DNA of 64,000 nucleotides from Molanna angustata (GCA_963576475.1 OY754981.1:27318132-27382131), one strand, 5' to 3'. Shown: positions 19,512 to 30,712, numbered from the stretch's first letter. Numbers and translations: made by a program. Notes: a model not told the origin generated them from the letters alone.

Positions 19512-20195
19512 GAACTAGTTGCATGTAACACATGAGATCCAACTGTCGACGGCGATTGTATGTATTCTTGAAGAATACATACCAAACTATAAAATATTAA
19601 ATAATCAAAATTATTCAATATTATAAGTTATTTTCTTTTCTTTACAAAACATGTATGTCAAGATAGGATAGTGTGGAGGTGAGCTCCTTTTTCCTACCCC
19701 GAATATGAAAACAGCTTGATGGTATGTACTTATGCAGACAGATTAGGTATCAAACTATTAAGAGTCCCCGTAGATATTGTGTATACTGCCATTCAAATTG
19801 TATGAAACGATGTCGTCACTAAATTCATTTATACATAAAATGTTTAAAAATATAATATACTTCTATAATGTATAGAAAATTGAATTATTTAATTGGGGTG
19901 TTTCGGCGTTTTGAGATATATGGAAAAATAAAAAAAATTCAAAAGTTGAAAACCGTTGACTGGATAAAAAAACTCTACCTATAAAAATGTTGTAGGCCTA
20001 AAACTTAAGGGGGGACGGATACACTCACACAGACACAATAAATATTCTACTCCGAATTCTGAGTTAGCCATATATTATATATAACATACCTATATGATGG
20101 CCATACAAAATACGCGTATCTTGGCGTGAAACGATGTCAATCTTTTAAAAGAAATAAAATTCTCTTGAACAAATCGACAGTTGGAATAGTCTGAG
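19512..20195 (+). mobile_element. Unclassified interspersed element, family E (second copy)
   Basis: It begins ACTAGTTGCATGTAACACAT and ends AACAAATCGACAGTTGGAAT. The blocks are in the same order as at 11735-12965 but with internal length differences: the earlier copy carries roughly 550 bp more. GGGGGGACGGATACACTCAC is a GC-rich block shared with the 48.6-kb copy. Confidence 0.65.
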
Positions 20196-20538
20196 AGTAT
20201 GACTCCATCTGTTATAAAATCGAAAATAGATTTGTTTAAAGTGAATTTTACAATATTCATTTTTTATTTATGGAATTTTCAACTAGTATATTATTATTCT
20301 CAGAATATATTCGTAGTTTAAACTTAAGTGATGGAATAAGATTTCTTAGTGGTTCCTAATAATTCTGTTATGACAAACACTTTACCTTCTTACAGCCGTA
20401 TGGTCTCAAGAATTTAGTCTTATGATGTACTTAAAATATAATTTATATGAATATGTTAGTTTTTATTAGGTTGTTAGGATTATTAAGATTATTTATATTT
20501 TTTATGATTTTTTTTAATATTTTTGCTGGTGTTGTCAT
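20196..20538. other. AT-rich flank, possible LINE 3' UTR
   Basis: AT-rich sequence interrupted by the hAT-like insertion at 20539 and continuing to about 21060, where TTTTTTTTAAATAAAATTTTG resembles a poly-A-type tail. The pre-insertion unit may be a LINE 3' UTR. No coding part was found. Confidence 0.3.
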
Positions 20539-20851
20539 CAACGTTCCCTCTAATTTTTCTAATGTGTGTGCGGATTTTCGACGCATTTGTGCAGTGGCGG
20601 TGCGATAAATTTACACCCCCCCCCCCCATAAACACACATACAATTTTTCATTAAAATGTATATTTTTAGGGTATTTATTAATCACAGTGATTTTATATAA
20701 TAACAACACTAACAAACATAATTTTTGAAATAAATAAACTAAAATCTGTCAATGGAAACTTTCTTATATAATATTGACTGTGCGGAGGGTAAAACATGTG
20801 TGCGGAGACATTATAGTAGGTGTGCGCGCGCACATCTTGCAGGGAACATTG
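20539..20851. mobile_element. hAT-like MITE with imperfect 8-bp target site duplication
   Basis: The element starts CAACGTTCCCTCTAATTTTT, and the reverse complement of its right end is CAATGTTCCCTGCAAG, giving terminal inverted repeats of about 12-15 bp. Flanks GTTGTCAT (20531-20538) and GTTGTCGA (20852-20859) match at 6 of 8 positions, the duplication length expected of hAT transposons. The interior has TGTGTGCGGA repeats, a C-run and GTGCGCGCGCAC, and no ORF. It is a non-autonomous copy. Confidence 0.75.
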
Positions 20852-20859
20852 GTTGTCGA

Positions 20860-21539
20860 GATTTTGCATTTTTTTATTTTATAACAATGTAAATATACAG
20901 TTAGTATGTAGGATTTATACAGTTAGTTTGTATGTATTGTAAAATGTGACTCATTTTAAAAACACAAGATATTCTCTTCGCAGATGAGTATTAATCATTA
21001 TACAATCTGTAAATATGTATTGTAATATTGTGTATTTTGTATTGTTTTTTTTAAATAAAATTTTGTTAGGTTATGTATGTCCCGTCATAATATATTGTGT
21101 GTACGAGTGTATCTAGTTATAGAGTATTTTTCATGTCTATAATTATATTATCGTTATCACGAGATTGTGCTATAAATGTTTATGTCGTCATTACGTCGCT
21201 GTGACAAACTATTGTCTAGTATGGGAATGCATGAAAGTGACTGAAGCAAACTAATCATTCACTCAGACAAAGGGTAATAAGTTTTTTTATACATTATTAT
21301 ACGCTAGTATTATGTTAAATGCAGCTTCGTCGATTTATACGCTTAATAAGAAACACCAGGTCGTAAATTGGATGTATGATACTACATACCTTTCAACTAT
21401 ACTGATCCCTGGATTTTATTAATTTTAAACAATTTCTTGACCCCTGTGCAAGAAGCGAGATCATTGCCGTATGGAATTTCATTCAACTATTATTTCCAAA
21501 CCAGAAATGCAATATTTGCGTGAGAATGAATTTAATTGA
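20860..21539. other. AT-rich stretch, nothing assigned
   Basis: Contains CAGTTAGTATGTAGGATTTATA-type short duplications near 20900-20930 and no frame. Confidence 0.4.
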
Positions 21540-22055
21540 AATACGGTTGAACCCCAATTTGATCACTTTGCTTGTTTATTAACATGGATCAAGAGTTGAA
21601 CCGAGATTCAACTCAAATGTCAAAATAAACCGGCGACGGGGGTAGTTTAACACTGGTTCAACTTGACATTTTACAATTTTGAAGTACTTATGACCATAAG
21701 GTATTATAAAAATACATTTAATCCATTTGAATTTTCGTTTGACATTGATTTCAAACAAAAATATCGTATGTCAAAAAGTGAAATACCTAGCTACAGTTTG
21801 ACAGAATTATCGTGTGGCGCGCATGTGTTCTGTGCCGCGCATACTGTTATGTGGTCATGACAACCAACTTAACAAAACTAAATTCGGTGCTGTCGTATGA
21901 AATAGAGCTCAAAATGGTGATCAACTGAACTATAGTTCAAATATTTTTATAAATAAGGTATCAGTTGAGTGTGGAATAAGACTGAACCGGGTTTAATTTA
22001 ACCGTGATTCAACTATAATTCAAGGATTTTTTTATAAATAACTGACAGTGTTTTC
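21540..22055. repeat. Cluster of TTCAACT / AGTTGAA motifs (possible DNA-transposon remnant)
   Basis: TTCAACT-like motifs occur repeatedly in both orientations: GGTTGAACC near 21545; GAGTTGAACCGAGATTCAAC, whose 8-bp arms pair, near 21591; CTGGTTCAACTTGACA near 21653; GATCAACTGAACTATAG near 21920; GATTCAACTATAATTCAAGG near 22010. Two segments (about 21923-21970 and 22010-22052) share TTCAAxxATTTTTxTATAAATAA. No ORF explains it. Confidence 0.5.
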
Positions 22056-22276
22056 AACCCATTGAAGCAAGTTGGAGAGAATATTAGTGAGAATATTTTT
22101 TTAATGATATAATTTTCTGCTTATTTTTTTTTCTTTTTTGTTGAAATAAATTATTCGGTAAAAAAAAAACTCCATAATCCAGTGTGTAATGAAGTGCCAT
22201 ATTCAGAAATCAACTGTAAAAAATAAACTATATTAATGAAAACACTTTTTGTTTTTTAACTGTATATACTCTGAGT

Positions 22277-22512
22277 CCGTCTTCGTGGTAGTTGGTTAGA
22301 TATCTGACTGCTGAGCCAAAGGTCCCGGGTTCGATTCCCGGTGGATAGTGTGGAGACACAGTTTTTAATTGTGTTTTTAGTCTGGATCGGTGAGACGATT
22401 AACATAAGTCTCCAGAATGTGGCAACTTGTTAGTGGGTGCGTGTTAAATTAATATTTGACATAGTACCTGTTAGTTGCCCGAGAAGCAATATTAAATAAA
22501 TAAATAATATGT
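22277..22512 (+). mobile_element. SINE family 2, near full-length
   Basis: The A-box region is TGGTAGTTGGTTAGATATCT and the B box GGGTTCGATTCCCGG. Then come GTGGAGACACAGTTTTTAAT, GTCTGGATCGGTGAGACG, AAGTCTCCAGAATGTGGCAA, GGGTGCGTGTTAAAT and the tail GCCCGAGAAGCAATATTAAA with TAAA repeats. It is the most complete copy in the window and serves as reference for the family. Confidence 0.88.
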
Positions 22513-23159
22513 AATATGATAATATTAAGAATTAGGTTTTATTATATTATATATCATATCATCATATATCATAATATGATAAAAAATCAAAAACCTGTCT
22601 TGTTAATTTTGTCGACGGATAATTGGTGGTGAAACTCCATTATACTAGGTATAAATTATTTAATTTAACACTGGCACTGATCGGTATCGATCTGTTGAAG
22701 ATCATCGTCAGAGTTTTTTTTTTCAATAATCTATATTTTTGTAGTTATAAAATGAAACACCACGATGACCACTTTAAGATAAATAATGCATGTGTTATCC
22801 TGTTACTTAAATGTTATAATAAATACTGTTTACAATGTGACATCATCATTAAAACGATGATTTGTAATTTATTTATTTATTTTGTTGATTTACAGAACCA
22901 ACAGTTTACATTACATATTTACAATAGGTATATTATATGTATCAAGTTGTACACCTTATTAAGGTTCTTTTAAATTTCATTTAAACTAAGTAATATATTT
23001 AACAATCGCAAGATTTTTTAAACATACGTACCTAAGTACATTAAAATATAAAAAAAAGTTAAGAAGAGTAGGTGTTCGAATATATTTTTATTATTGCATA
23101 TGCGCAAACATTGGATTTTTTTCCCTGTCGGGAGTCAAAGATATTTTTTTTAACAGATT
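22513..23159. other. AT-rich stretch, nothing assigned
   Basis: A 116-codon frame (22623-22973) is hydrophobic and low-complexity, with no recognised domain. I treat it as chance. Confidence 0.4.
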
Positions 23160-23505
23160 TTTAATCATCTCAATAGAGACGAAGTTGGAATATTTATTGT
23201 AGGAGAACCGGGAAATCAAGGCACCTACAGGGCTTACGACCTGTCATCGGCTGGTTTACGTGATCACTTTATGCGCTTGCGCAACGTTCACCAATTATGC
23301 CTTTTTAATGAGATCCCTATCAATTCAATTTTGAAACTTCTATATATTGTAATACTGAAATTCTTTTCGCTTGAAAATAAGGAATTTTTACTACAGCCAT
23401 CTATGGGTGAAATTATGAACAACAATATTATTATTTTTTATTTATTTTTGTTGTAACGCCATCTATTGAGAGAATTGGTTTTTTGTAAATAATGAAAGCT
23501 ACAAT
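23160..23505 (+). mobile_element. Unclassified interspersed element, family D (plus copy)
   Basis: It runs from CATCTCAATAGAGACGAAGT through GGCACCTACAGGGCTTACGA, CCTGTCATCGGCTGGTTTAC and GTGATCACTTTATGCGCTTG to CGCCATCTATTGAGAGAATT. Three minus-strand copies lie at 56.1, 58.2 and 59.1 kb. The GC-rich 80-bp core is the best conserved part. No ORF and no tRNA boxes were seen. Confidence 0.7.
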
Positions 23506-23714
23506 TCTTATATGTGAGGTGACAATGCATTTTTCGCATAGAAGTCACCCCTGAATTGCGCCAGACTTATAAGGTCATTTTTGTCTTATTTACCTACTTG
23601 TACCAATGTGTAAAAATCTGTTAAAAAAAAGAGTAGGTGTAGTTATATTATCTATTTAGCCATCCGCATCCGCACCCAAAACGAGCAGACTATGTAACAA
23701 GAAAGAAGTTCTTT

Positions 23715-23990
23715 TATGCCTACGTCCTGGGTTCGATTCCCAACACAGGGGAAATTGATTTAAATTGTTTCTCATGCAAATATTGGTTTCCTGGATTGGA
23801 AACACTGGTTAGTTGCAGAAAATCGCCATTTGGCTATGAACTCACCATTTGACATGGTTTAAGAAACTTTTACTCCTCACTTCCTCAAGGAGATATAGTG
23901 GGGAGTTGTGAATTTTGTTATTTTTTATTACGTATCAACAGGTATCATTTTGAGATAGTATTCTGAAAGTTTCATCACAATGCCATACGG
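23715..23990 (+). mobile_element. SINE family 3 (tRNA-like B box plus hairpin)
   Basis: GTCCTGGGTTCGATTCCCAA is a tRNA-like B-box region. It is followed by CAAATTGATTTAAATTG-like spacing, TTTCCTGGATTGGAAACACT, GGTTAGTTGCAGAAAATCGC and CATTTGGCTATGAACTCACC, then CTCCTCACTTCCTCAAGGAG and GAAAGTTTCATCACAATG. It matches 57.95-58.22 kb (plus) and 18.67-18.85 kb (minus). Confidence 0.65.
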
Positions 23991-24059
23991 CGTGTCGATT
24001 ATATAGACTGAAGAACTCATTCGATACTTTTCAAATTTTGCAAATTTGTTTAATATCTA

Positions 24060-24250
24060 ATACTCCCTGTGACGGGATACCAAATTTTTCCATCTTGACA
24101 CGCATCCTTCGCCTGATTATCATTCATGTATCGTCCCGTACATGTTCTATTGTTATTCAATTATCTTTCATTTCCTTCTTTCAGTTTGTTGTTATTTCTT
24201 CGTCAGGCGATCTTCATTCATTTTTTCTCAAGTGGCCAAACCGTGCATAA
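24060..24250 (-). mobile_element. LINE C-terminal tail, family A (degenerate)
   Basis: CACGCATCCTTCGCCTGATT, TTCATGTATCGTCCCGTACA and TCTTCGTCAGGCGATCTTCA, then TCATTTTTTCTCAAGTGGCC, match the minus-strand tail seen at 13.1-13.4 kb. The GRGRPRK block is deleted. Confidence 0.7.
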
Positions 24251-24844
24251 AATTCCATTGAAGTAAATATGATTTTTTTTTTAGGTTTAGTAATGGATTA
24301 GAGTTACTGCGGGTAATTTGATATGTCGATAATGTTATGATAAGTGTAGGTACTTTTAATATGGGATTGAACTGTCTGTTATAAAAATGATACGTAGTTA
24401 TGTATCATTTTGTGACATTGATGTAGTAAAAAGTAAATAAGTGAAACAAATCCACGTATAGTAAGTGTTTTTAAACAGTTCTTTAAAGACGAACTCTCAA
24501 AGCACGCCGTGTTTAGACGCATTATGCAATGAAATGAACCGACGTGTATGGAAAACTATTAATCAGTAGGGTGCTGCTCAAGACACGCTCAGGTACATTC
24601 TTATATTGTCTTCATCTTAAAAATATATAATGATAATAATAAACAATTTCTATATGTAGCGCCGTTTACTTAGTGCGCTTACATTTCGTTCTTATGTTAC
24701 TCTATGACACAAAGCTGTATTCAGTAATATTTCAGTAATCGTATAATCTAATTTAAATCTACATTCAATTAAAAATTTCTTATGACCATAGTTTAGCATG
24801 AATTTATCATTCATTTTTGTATAAATTAATATTTTTTTAAGAAA
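24251..24844. other. AT-rich stretch with a short AAT/CGGCGC element end
   Basis: AATGATAATAATAAACAATT, then a short spacer and AGCGCCGTTTACTTAGTGCG, at 24625-24690 resembles the reverse of the 51.45-51.54 kb element end. The rest is unassigned. Confidence 0.4.
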
Positions 24845-25020
24845 TAAAATTTCCTTGTAACAAGTACATAAACATCCTGATACGTTCCCTAAATTAAGCA
24901 TATAGGTATGATTGTGTACTATAGGTGACTGAAATCCTATGGCATTAAGCACGGTTGTGCCAGCATTCGAACTCGCGACCACTGGATTACAGACACAGGG
25001 CGATAACCGCTCTGTCACCA
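24845..25020 (-). mobile_element. SINE family 1, diverged
   Basis: CCTTGTAACAAGTAC (tail), CGTTCCCTAAATTAAGC (body), then GCATTCGAACTCGCGACCAC and TGGATTAC..CGATAACCGCTCTGTCACCA (reverse of the tRNA-like head). The anticodon-loop region has an insertion relative to other copies. Confidence 0.8.
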
Positions 25021-25929
25021 CCCCTTTAATCTTAATGATAACTTAAGTCTTAATCAACTTTTGGGTAGCCCTGCAGCTCTTAGTTTATGAATATATATTT
25101 TGGATTGTATAGAATACATAAAACTTCATATTTGGTACATACTCCATACTCACAAAATCATTGTAATAACTCATAGTATGTATGCACTCTCTACGTGATA
25201 CCTGTTGAGAAATTGTTGTACAAAAATATACTTTAATGTCGTTAAACTATAGCTTTCCACTATTCCATAGTAGTGGATAGTAAAAATAATATTAGGTATT
25301 AATTTTGAATATCAACTTAGAAATTCCGTGGTGCAAACACAATTAAAAATAAAAATTTAAATTAAAAGAAATATGCACATAAAATACAATTAAATTGTAT
25401 GTAATTTTAATTGTATTTACAATTAAATTGTATACTGGCAAATTTATAACCAATCGAAACTTTCTTACAGTCAATTATAATCGATTACACGAATTAATGA
25501 ATACTTAATTAAATTCTAAATAAAATAAACAGAAGACTATTTGATTCAATCGATTTCCAAAGAAAACACTACTATCGATTTCCAAAGAATACACGATAAC
25601 CATCAAAATACTCAAAAAGTTTCTGATCTTTTTTTATTAGTTATTTTTTGTTACATAATGGGTTAGATTCTGAAATCACACTAAAATTTTTATGAAATGT
25701 CAAATTCATTAATTTAAAGTTTTTTTTGCTATTCTGAAGATTGAATGAAATAAATGAAGTTTAATGAGATTAAAATAACAAAAGAAGAAAACCAAAAGGA
25801 TAAAAAAAGGATATACTTATTAAGGATAAAAAGGATATACATTACATAACATAAATGACAACAACGGGTGTGCATATTATGGTAGAAATAATATTAGAAT
25901 AATAACATATCAAAATTTACTGTATCAGT
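25021..25929. other. AT-rich stretch, nothing assigned
   Basis: Only short local duplications are seen, such as ATTGTATTTACAATTAAATTGTAT near 25390-25430 and ATCGATTTCCAAAGAA repeated at 25550 and 25573. Confidence 0.45.
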
Positions 25930-26157
25930 TTATACTTTTTTGTTTAAGATATTGGTAACTATGTAATATTGTAATTTACTGTGTTGTGATGTCTGGTGTC
26001 CGCTCTATGTAACTATGTATAACCAAAATGTCAAATATTTGGCTTGGTAAAATTGTAAACTGCTAGCCCTAGAACAGGGTTACCTAGTTGGGCAGCAGTA
26101 ATCTTCATAATAGTCTTTGTGATAAAGGTGTGAAAAATAAATAAATAAATAAAATAA
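25930..26157 (+). mobile_element. LINE 3' end with (AAATA)n tail
   Basis: TTTGGCTTGGTAAAATTGTA, GGTTACCTAGTTGGGCAGCA and GTGATAAAGGTGTGAAAAAT, followed by AATAAATAAATAAATAAAAT, have the look of a LINE 3' UTR with its short-period tail. No coding part is preserved. Confidence 0.5.
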
Positions 26158-26509
26158 ACTTATAAAGATATAACCGTGTTCACAGTGTTCCATTTTTTAA
26201 ATTTATAAACAAATCAATATTTCATAGTAGTGGAGGTAGAGTAAAAAAAAAAGAGTTTATTTTTTTTAAATAATGGCAGAAATAAAAAATAAATTGTGGA
26301 AAAGAGATCAGTTTTCTGTAGCAGGTCTGATCAGCGCAGTGTTGTGTCTGTCCATAATATTTATGATACGCTACAATCATTATTGCCTCTAAAACGGTTA
26401 AACTCAAAAAACCTGATTTGGCTCATCACCTTTCCGGTCAGTAACCTGCCTCTTCGGTCCAGGTGATGTGATGCTGTTTCTTATGTCATTGGCGATGTCA
26501 ATGTTATAA

Positions 26510-26735
26510 CTTGTGCCTCTACACCACCACCTCTTGTGTCATTGCATTGTAGAGACGTGTACTTTAGTTTTGAAAACTGTCAGCTTTCGACAAATGGGCG
26601 AACAATCCTGTTTCTTAGCACCAAGGCTGTATAACAGAATGATGATGGATACTGAACGAAACATATCTCATGACTTGAAAATTTTCAGAGACCTCGTAAC
26701 TCGTTGGCTGAAGCAGGGGGGCTACTCATGACACA
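26510..26735 (+). pseudogene. Fragment resembling the extreme C-terminus of a LINE reverse transcriptase
   Basis: A 72-codon stretch reads SFRQMGEQSCFLAPRLYNRM, then NISHDLKIFRDLVTRWL. This resembles the conserved SFxxxxFxxxAPxLYNxLP...LKxFKxxVxxWL ending of RT proteins in Jockey/CR1-group LINEs. The critical Leu-Pro after LYN is missing. Upstream domains are absent. Confidence 0.4.
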
Positions 26736-26755
26736 TTCTTAATACAATCCTTGTG

Positions 26756-27749
26756 GCCAATATTTCAATGTACAATTAAATGCTTGATTGTCGATTTTCT
26801 CTATGGTTTTCGGCATGTCTATGGTTAACCGGAGTTTGGCGTTATTTCATTACAAAATCAACGTTGATCGTCAATTACAAACAGCCAGAAATTGATTGGC
26901 CGTTTTTCGGCAATCAAGCGAGTTAATTGTGTTTTTTGTTAGCAAAGAACTGTCAATTGTGAACATAACCTTTGTACGTTTTGTGTTTTTTTTATTATCT
27001 ATATTGTATTAAATAAATAAATGGTTGTTTCAAAACAATATGTTATTTTATTATAACAGTTAAGATTTCAAAACACCTTTTCAGCGTGTTTCACTGAAAC
27101 TAAAGCTGCACAATCCTACGAATTTTTCAGGGTCCTAAAGGTAAATGAAAAGAAACATTCTATTAAGCATCTAATTATATTGAATTAAAAATTGGGATAG
27201 TGGACATTTTACAAATTGAGATAATACGAATTCTGTATCAGTGACCAACTACCTGTATAGTTTGCTTTACATTTTATTTTATACATGAATTACAAAAAAA
27301 TAAAATAAACATTAGATACATCTGTGTATTGACGGGCCGGCCATGACGTAATGAATATTTCACAAAAAAAACATTTTGAAAATTGAGATAAGACAAATTC
27401 TATATAACAATACATAGATTAATTATTAACTTTGTAAATTTATGTCATTGTAAAACAAAAAAAAAATAATAAAAATTCTGACAAATATGTCGACTATTAT
27501 GTTAGCGTCCCGCAGTTGTCACAACACAAAATAATGGATGCAAACAGCTGTAAACCATGCTGTAAATAACGAATACCACAGAGCATAAGACGGTATTACA
27601 CGTGTTAAAAACATTGATCGACGATTAGTTGATTTTTTCTTAATTGTGTATTGAAATAACCAATTTTCTAAATTGGCAATTACGAATCTAATCGACGATC
27701 AGTTGATTGACAATTAACTCCATTTTTTATTGTCCATTGAAATATCGGC
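26756..27749. mobile_element. ~1 kb non-autonomous DNA element with terminal inverted repeats
   Basis: The left end GCCAATATTTCAATGTACAA is matched in reverse complement by the right end GCCGATATTTCAATGGACAA, giving a TIR of 20-25 bp. Just inside both ends are repeated TTGATCGTC / GACGATCAGTTGATT strings in both orientations, as in transposase-binding subterminal repeats. Internally, CATTTTACAAATTGAGATAA (27206) recurs as CATTTTGAAAATTGAGATAA (27371). There is no ORF. I could not identify a target-site duplication, so the superfamily is open. Confidence 0.65.
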
Positions 27750-28837
27750 TATTAATCTTAAAAATGTATAAATCAGTACTCGATCATAATCCAATATTAA
27801 TCTTTCTCTACATTTAATCGTGAAAATTTGTTGATATCTACGTTTAGTATGAAATTGTCATGAATTGTTGCATAAATTTATAGTATTATTTAATTAATTT
27901 AACTTCAAAGATTGCTAAGTCTGAAGCAAATCTTAATTTTACTGTAATCAACTTCATCTGATACGTAGAGAAGTATCTGCTTCGGTACTCTTGGATTTCT
28001 AGAGATAGACATTTAGAGTTTTTCATCCTGGTTATCGTTATTTTGTGTGGTTGGCATATGTGAAGAAAAAAAAACAAATTTGTTGATCGCAGAGTAGCCA
28101 TAGCAATTTTTAAATTAGTACTGCCTCAGAACAGACTATATTTAGCGAGGCAGAAAATTTTCCGAATGTGTTAAAATGAAAAAATTAGGCGTAAATTAAA
28201 TAGAAATTATAATTTTGTACATTAATTCAATCGAGTCGCTCATTAGCGAAGGTTTACGATAGAAGTGTTACAATATCGAAAAAATATTGTCGTTCAACTA
28301 AGTGATATGCAAAAGAGAAGTTCGAAGTCCCATTATGTTTGTAACGCATGGAAATGGAAATGCTAGTAGATTTATCTAATTAAGTTTAGTTTGTCGATCG
28401 ATAATTCTTGATTGAACTCCTATGTAGATATATTACAAATATTAAAAAAATACTTGGTATTAGTTCTATTTGATTATCGACGCGTTTCGTGCAAGACACA
28501 TCATTAGATTAATACTCTACAAGACTGAGACTAGTGGTTATAAACAAAATTTACATGACAGGTGTATAAAATCTTGGTTTTTGAACAGTTGAAAAATAAG
28601 TTATAGAATGCAAATGAATCTATACCTACAAATCTACGTTTTTAATACAATGAAAGTAGTTGGTCACTGGTTGTAGTCCCCTGTGTCCATTAGGTCTGTA
28701 ACAAAAGAAAACGACAGCAGTAAAATTCGAAAGGTAAATAATATTGTATTTATTGGTGAATTATCTATATATGTATATTTCGATAGGCTTTATTTGCTTT
28801 CTTATATGTATATAGAATTAGATAGAATTTTTAATAT
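27750..28837. other. AT-rich stretch, nothing assigned
   Basis: No repeats shared within the window. CGAGTCGCTCATTAGCGAAGG and ATCGACGCGTTTCGTGCAAG are isolated CpG-containing strings. The codons before 28838 that join the following LINE frame are probably fortuitous. Confidence 0.4.
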
Positions 28838-29222
28838 AACGATGTATGACAGGGTAAAAAATGAGTACACAAGGAAAGAATGCGAGATGAAAAAATATGT
28901 AATTAATAGAATGAATGTTAACACATTGAGATGGTTTGGGCACTTGAGAAGTATGAATGAAGAACGCCTGATGAAGAAAATGTACAAAGTTGACAGGAAC
29001 GGAATAAGAGGTCGGGGGCGCCCAAGAAAAGGATGGCACGATCATGTTAACGATATTCTGAAAGACGCAAATGAAAGCGTGAACAACAGACGAACAATGC
29101 AAGAGACGATTCATGAATGTTGACGAAGCGATGAATGTGTGTCAATATTCAAAAATGAGGCGTTCGTTTCTCTCTGCCTACCCCGTGAGGGACGGACATG
29201 GTATGATGGTATGTATGTATGC
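28838..29222 (+). mobile_element. LINE C-terminal tail, family A (best-preserved plus copy)
   Basis: The frame reads MYDRVKNEYTRKECEMKKYV, then LRWFGHLRSMNEERLMKKMY, GRGRPRKGWHDHVNDILKDA and SVNNRRTMQETIHEC, stopping at 29123. The DNA continues GCGTTCGTTTCTCTCTGCCT and ACCCCGTGAGG to the terminus ATGGTATGATGGTATGTATG at 29220. Family A normally has ACMRR after NRR, so one frame change is evident there. RT and endonuclease are missing. Confidence 0.85.
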
Positions 29223-29332
29223 TTTCTTCGTTTTTAATTCAATCTAATGTAGTGATTGTCGTCTTGGCCAGTCTTACAACTTCAATGAATGACTTACAGC
29301 ATATGCTACAATGTGGTAGTAACACAATATGG

Positions 29333-29478
29333 GAGGTGGTAGAGCGGTTAGCGCGCTGGATTAGTCATCCAGTGGTCGCGAGTTCGAATCCTGTCACGAC
29401 CGATTGCTTTCACCTATAGCACCAGCATTTATGCTGAGTGTATGAGGATGTACTTGTTTCAAATATATTCATTAAAAA
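29333..29478 (+). mobile_element. SINE family 1
   Basis: GGTGGTAGAGCGGTTAGCGC, CTGGATTAGTCATCCAG and GTGGTCGCGAGTTCGAATCC give A box, anticodon arm (loop TTAGTCA, AGT) and B box. The body CACCTATAGCACCAGCATTT ends after a shortened tail GTACTTGTTTCAAATATATTC and an A-run. Confidence 0.88.
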
Positions 29479-29481
29479 AAT

Positions 29482-29735
29482 GGGGTAACCAGCGACAGGT
29501 GTGCATTGCCTTTTAAAAGGGAATACGATACGTGTGTGTATGCCGACACTATAGTCTCGTCTCACCTATAAAGGCGACATTCAGAATAGGTGGTGAACTT
29601 CATTGCTGAAGTATGTGAGATGTTATTGTTGCCTGTTGTATTTTAGATTACTTGGCTTTTACTTGGCTTGACATACGTGTGCACGCACTATTCTAAGCCG
29701 GTACCTCAGAGCAATACTTTTTTCAATATCATGTA
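29482..29735 (-). mobile_element. LINE 3'-end fragment, family B (copy 3)
   Basis: TGGGGTAACCAGCGACAGGT, GTGTATGCCGACACTATAGT, AGGCGACATTCAGAATAGGT, GAGATGTTATTGTTGCCTGT and CACTATTCTAAGCCGGTACC align with the 50.9 and 62.1 kb copies. The CATACCATCACGGC terminus is absent because the fragment abuts the A-rich end of the SINE at 29478. Confidence 0.7.
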
Positions 29736-30712
29736 GTTATACTACGATAGTACTAATGTCGATAGTAAGTACTAATTAATTGCTTACTTTTAAATTAAAA
29801 ATGAAAAGGTTTATAAAATTTTACAAGACCGCAAAACTCCTTAAAAAAAAAAAAACGCAAAACTCCGTATTTTATGAGTTTTTTTAGTCTTGACATGGTT
29901 ATGATCTTGCACATCTGGTTTTGGTTTTTGTCTTGCAAGTCTTGCGAGATCACGAAGATTTTTAGACTTGAATAATAAAGATGTTTTAATAAGCTTTCTT
30001 TATATTCTTTATTTTGTGTCAATTGGTTTTTTTATGATTATGATTTGTAGGTATTTTGTTTCAATTTTCCAATAGACTTTCTTTTATGATAAAAATTTAA
30101 ATCCACTATTTGTTAATAATACGCAGTAAATCGGACATCATTAAGTCATAATATATTTTATACTGTTATAAGGATTAATTGCATTTATAATCGTATGGTA
30201 ATTTTATGTTTGAATTTTCTCAAAAGATTTGCTAATTAAAATGTTACAAAAAATAGAAACGTCCAATAAATATATCTAGATAATTAACAACTGTAAGATA
30301 ATAATTATAAACGGTTTTTTCAATTTGGATGATATCTATAAATTAACGGATAAAATAAATAAACCACTAATAGTGAAAGAGATTGGTTTAATTTAGGAAA
30401 TATAAAATATAAACCTATGTATCAAATTTGCATAGATAATTGGAATTTAAGAGTAATTATATATTATAGATATTTATGTATAATACCAGTTTATAAATTA
30501 ATCATGAATATTAAATACTTATATTTTTTATAACTTCGGACATGTTTTTTTGCAAACTCTCCAACAGCGCTACTTTTTATAAACAAAAAACAAAATAGCT
30601 TAAATATATTACCTATGTATGCTAATAAACTATTAGTATGATTTAACTCATTTTATTTAATTATGGTTCAGTTCCTAATAAACTTTTGATAATTGTTTAA
30701 TAATATTGTCGG
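29736..30712. other. AT-rich stretch, nothing assigned
   Basis: A local duplication CGCAAAACTCC occurs at 29831 and 29855, separated by an A-run. No frame or repeat was recognised. Confidence 0.45.

Noticed and set aside
22623..22973. 116-codon hydrophobic frame as a membrane protein gene
   Set aside because: Its composition reflects local T-richness, no start or promoter context is visible, and similar chance frames occur throughout the AT-rich spacers.
28683..28837. N-terminal extension of the 28.8-kb frame as part of a real protein
   Set aside because: The first ~50 codons start from a non-ATG codon and match no LINE sequence. Similarity begins at about 28838.
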